Under the pieces are notes generated by a model. The model had not been told where the DNA came from and did not search any database. It saw only the letters and a program-made list of their open reading frames with translations. Below are positions 63,723 to 64,000 of a stretch of 64,000 nucleotides of DNA, piece by piece (the first letter of the stretch is position 1; each line of letters starts with the position of its first letter). The stretch is from contig JBBDHG010000061.1 in assembly GCA_037951165.1 (NCBI GenBank), positions 2,838,501-2,902,500 on the forward strand, read 5' to 3'. The stretch comes from Lophius americanus. Taxonomy: Eukaryota; Chordata; Actinopteri; Lophiiformes; Lophiidae. The translations under genes were made by a program, and so were the position numbers.

Positions 63723-63898
63723 TTATTAAAGTTTTCAAATTATGTATTTTACAAAATGCAAATAGTAATCTTGAAGGATAGATGTAGATATTGGAAAAAT
63801 CAGACTCCGCTGCGGTGGCAACTATTGAGAAATGTGTGGAAAGTGTCTCTTCTTTGACTCTTTTTTCCTCCATTTCCTAAAAGGTCAAATTCGCCAAC

Positions 63899-64000
63899 AT
63901 GTCTGAAAAGAAGGCGGTGATAAAGAACGCAGACATGTCTGATGAAATGCAACAAGACGCAGTGGACTGTGCCACGCAGGCAATGGAAAAGTTCAATATT
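63899..64000 (+). CDS. dynll2: Dynein light chain LC8-type 2, first coding exon (partial)
   Basis: The start codon lies 15 bases after an acceptor (CTAAAAG, ending 63883). The 34 codons before the window edge begin MSEKKAVIKNADMSDEMQQ and continue DAVDCATQAMEKFNI, matching the N-terminus of LC8 light chains, about 89 residues in full. AVDCATQAMEK fits type 2 (human DYNLL2) better than type 1, which has SVECATQALEK. LC8 is a dimeric hub that binds TQT-type motifs in dynein intermediate chain and many other partners. Adjacency to srsf1 supports dynll2, since the two are neighbours in human. Type 1 versus type 2 still rests on few residues, and the remainder is off the window. Confidence 0.9.
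   Translation, partial: MSEKKAVIKNADMSDEMQQDAVDCATQAMEKFNI

Overview
This is nuclear DNA from a vertebrate, almost certainly a ray-finned (teleost) fish. The genes have many short GT-AG introns, the proteins match vertebrate families in their diagnostic motifs, and the spacers hold teleost-type Tc1-like transposons, LINE 3' ends and tRNA-derived SINE remnants. I cannot name the species. The base composition is AT-rich outside exons. I see no bacterial or organellar genes, no CRISPR array and no rRNA or tRNA gene.

All seven recognisable genes are on the + strand. In order they are: pimreg (FAM64A-like mitotic regulator, coding 5318-8729); cct8 (theta subunit of the TRiC/CCT chaperonin, 11448-17997); rskr (SgK494-type AGC kinase, 20415-29525); aldoc (fructose-bisphosphate aldolase C, coding 39159-41908 with a probable non-coding first exon ending at 32261); pigs (GPI-transamidase subunit PIG-S, 44761-49665); srsf1 (splicing factor SF2/ASF, 52389-55007); and the first coding exon of dynll2 (LC8 dynein light chain), cut by the right edge at 64000. 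I placed every exon by reading-frame continuity and GT/AG junctions. The genes are housekeeping or brain-expressed and do not form one pathway. Their linkage reflects vertebrate synteny: the RSKR, ALDOC, PIGS and SRSF1-DYNLL2 neighbourhoods all lie on human chromosome 17.

The spacers are repeat-rich. A nearly complete but frameshifted Tc1-like transposon sits at 839-2393. Tc1-like remnants occur at 9885-10145, 10384-10884 and 63515-63722. LINE tails occur at 12405-12916 and 31135-31425, SINE pieces at 3130-3200, 23118-23205 and 27876-28140, and a hAT-like element at about 32930-33645. The 57291-60075 interval looks like an L1-type LINE remnant broken by a 1.36-kb fold-back element with a candidate target-site duplication.

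The observations most worth following up are: (1) two tandem, intact, alternative last coding exons in cct8 that would give different C-terminal tails inside the chaperonin chamber; (2) a block in the srsf1 3' region that recurs about 3.9 kb downstream, on the far side of the L1/fold-back cluster; (3) the nested fold-back element itself; (4) a degenerate tandem array in the first intron of rskr; (5) a 28-glycine linker in SRSF1; (6) tandem NRF1-like repeats upstream of the candidate aldoc first exon; and (7) several perfect or near-perfect hairpins in introns and spacers. I found nothing that looks like a new multi-gene system.
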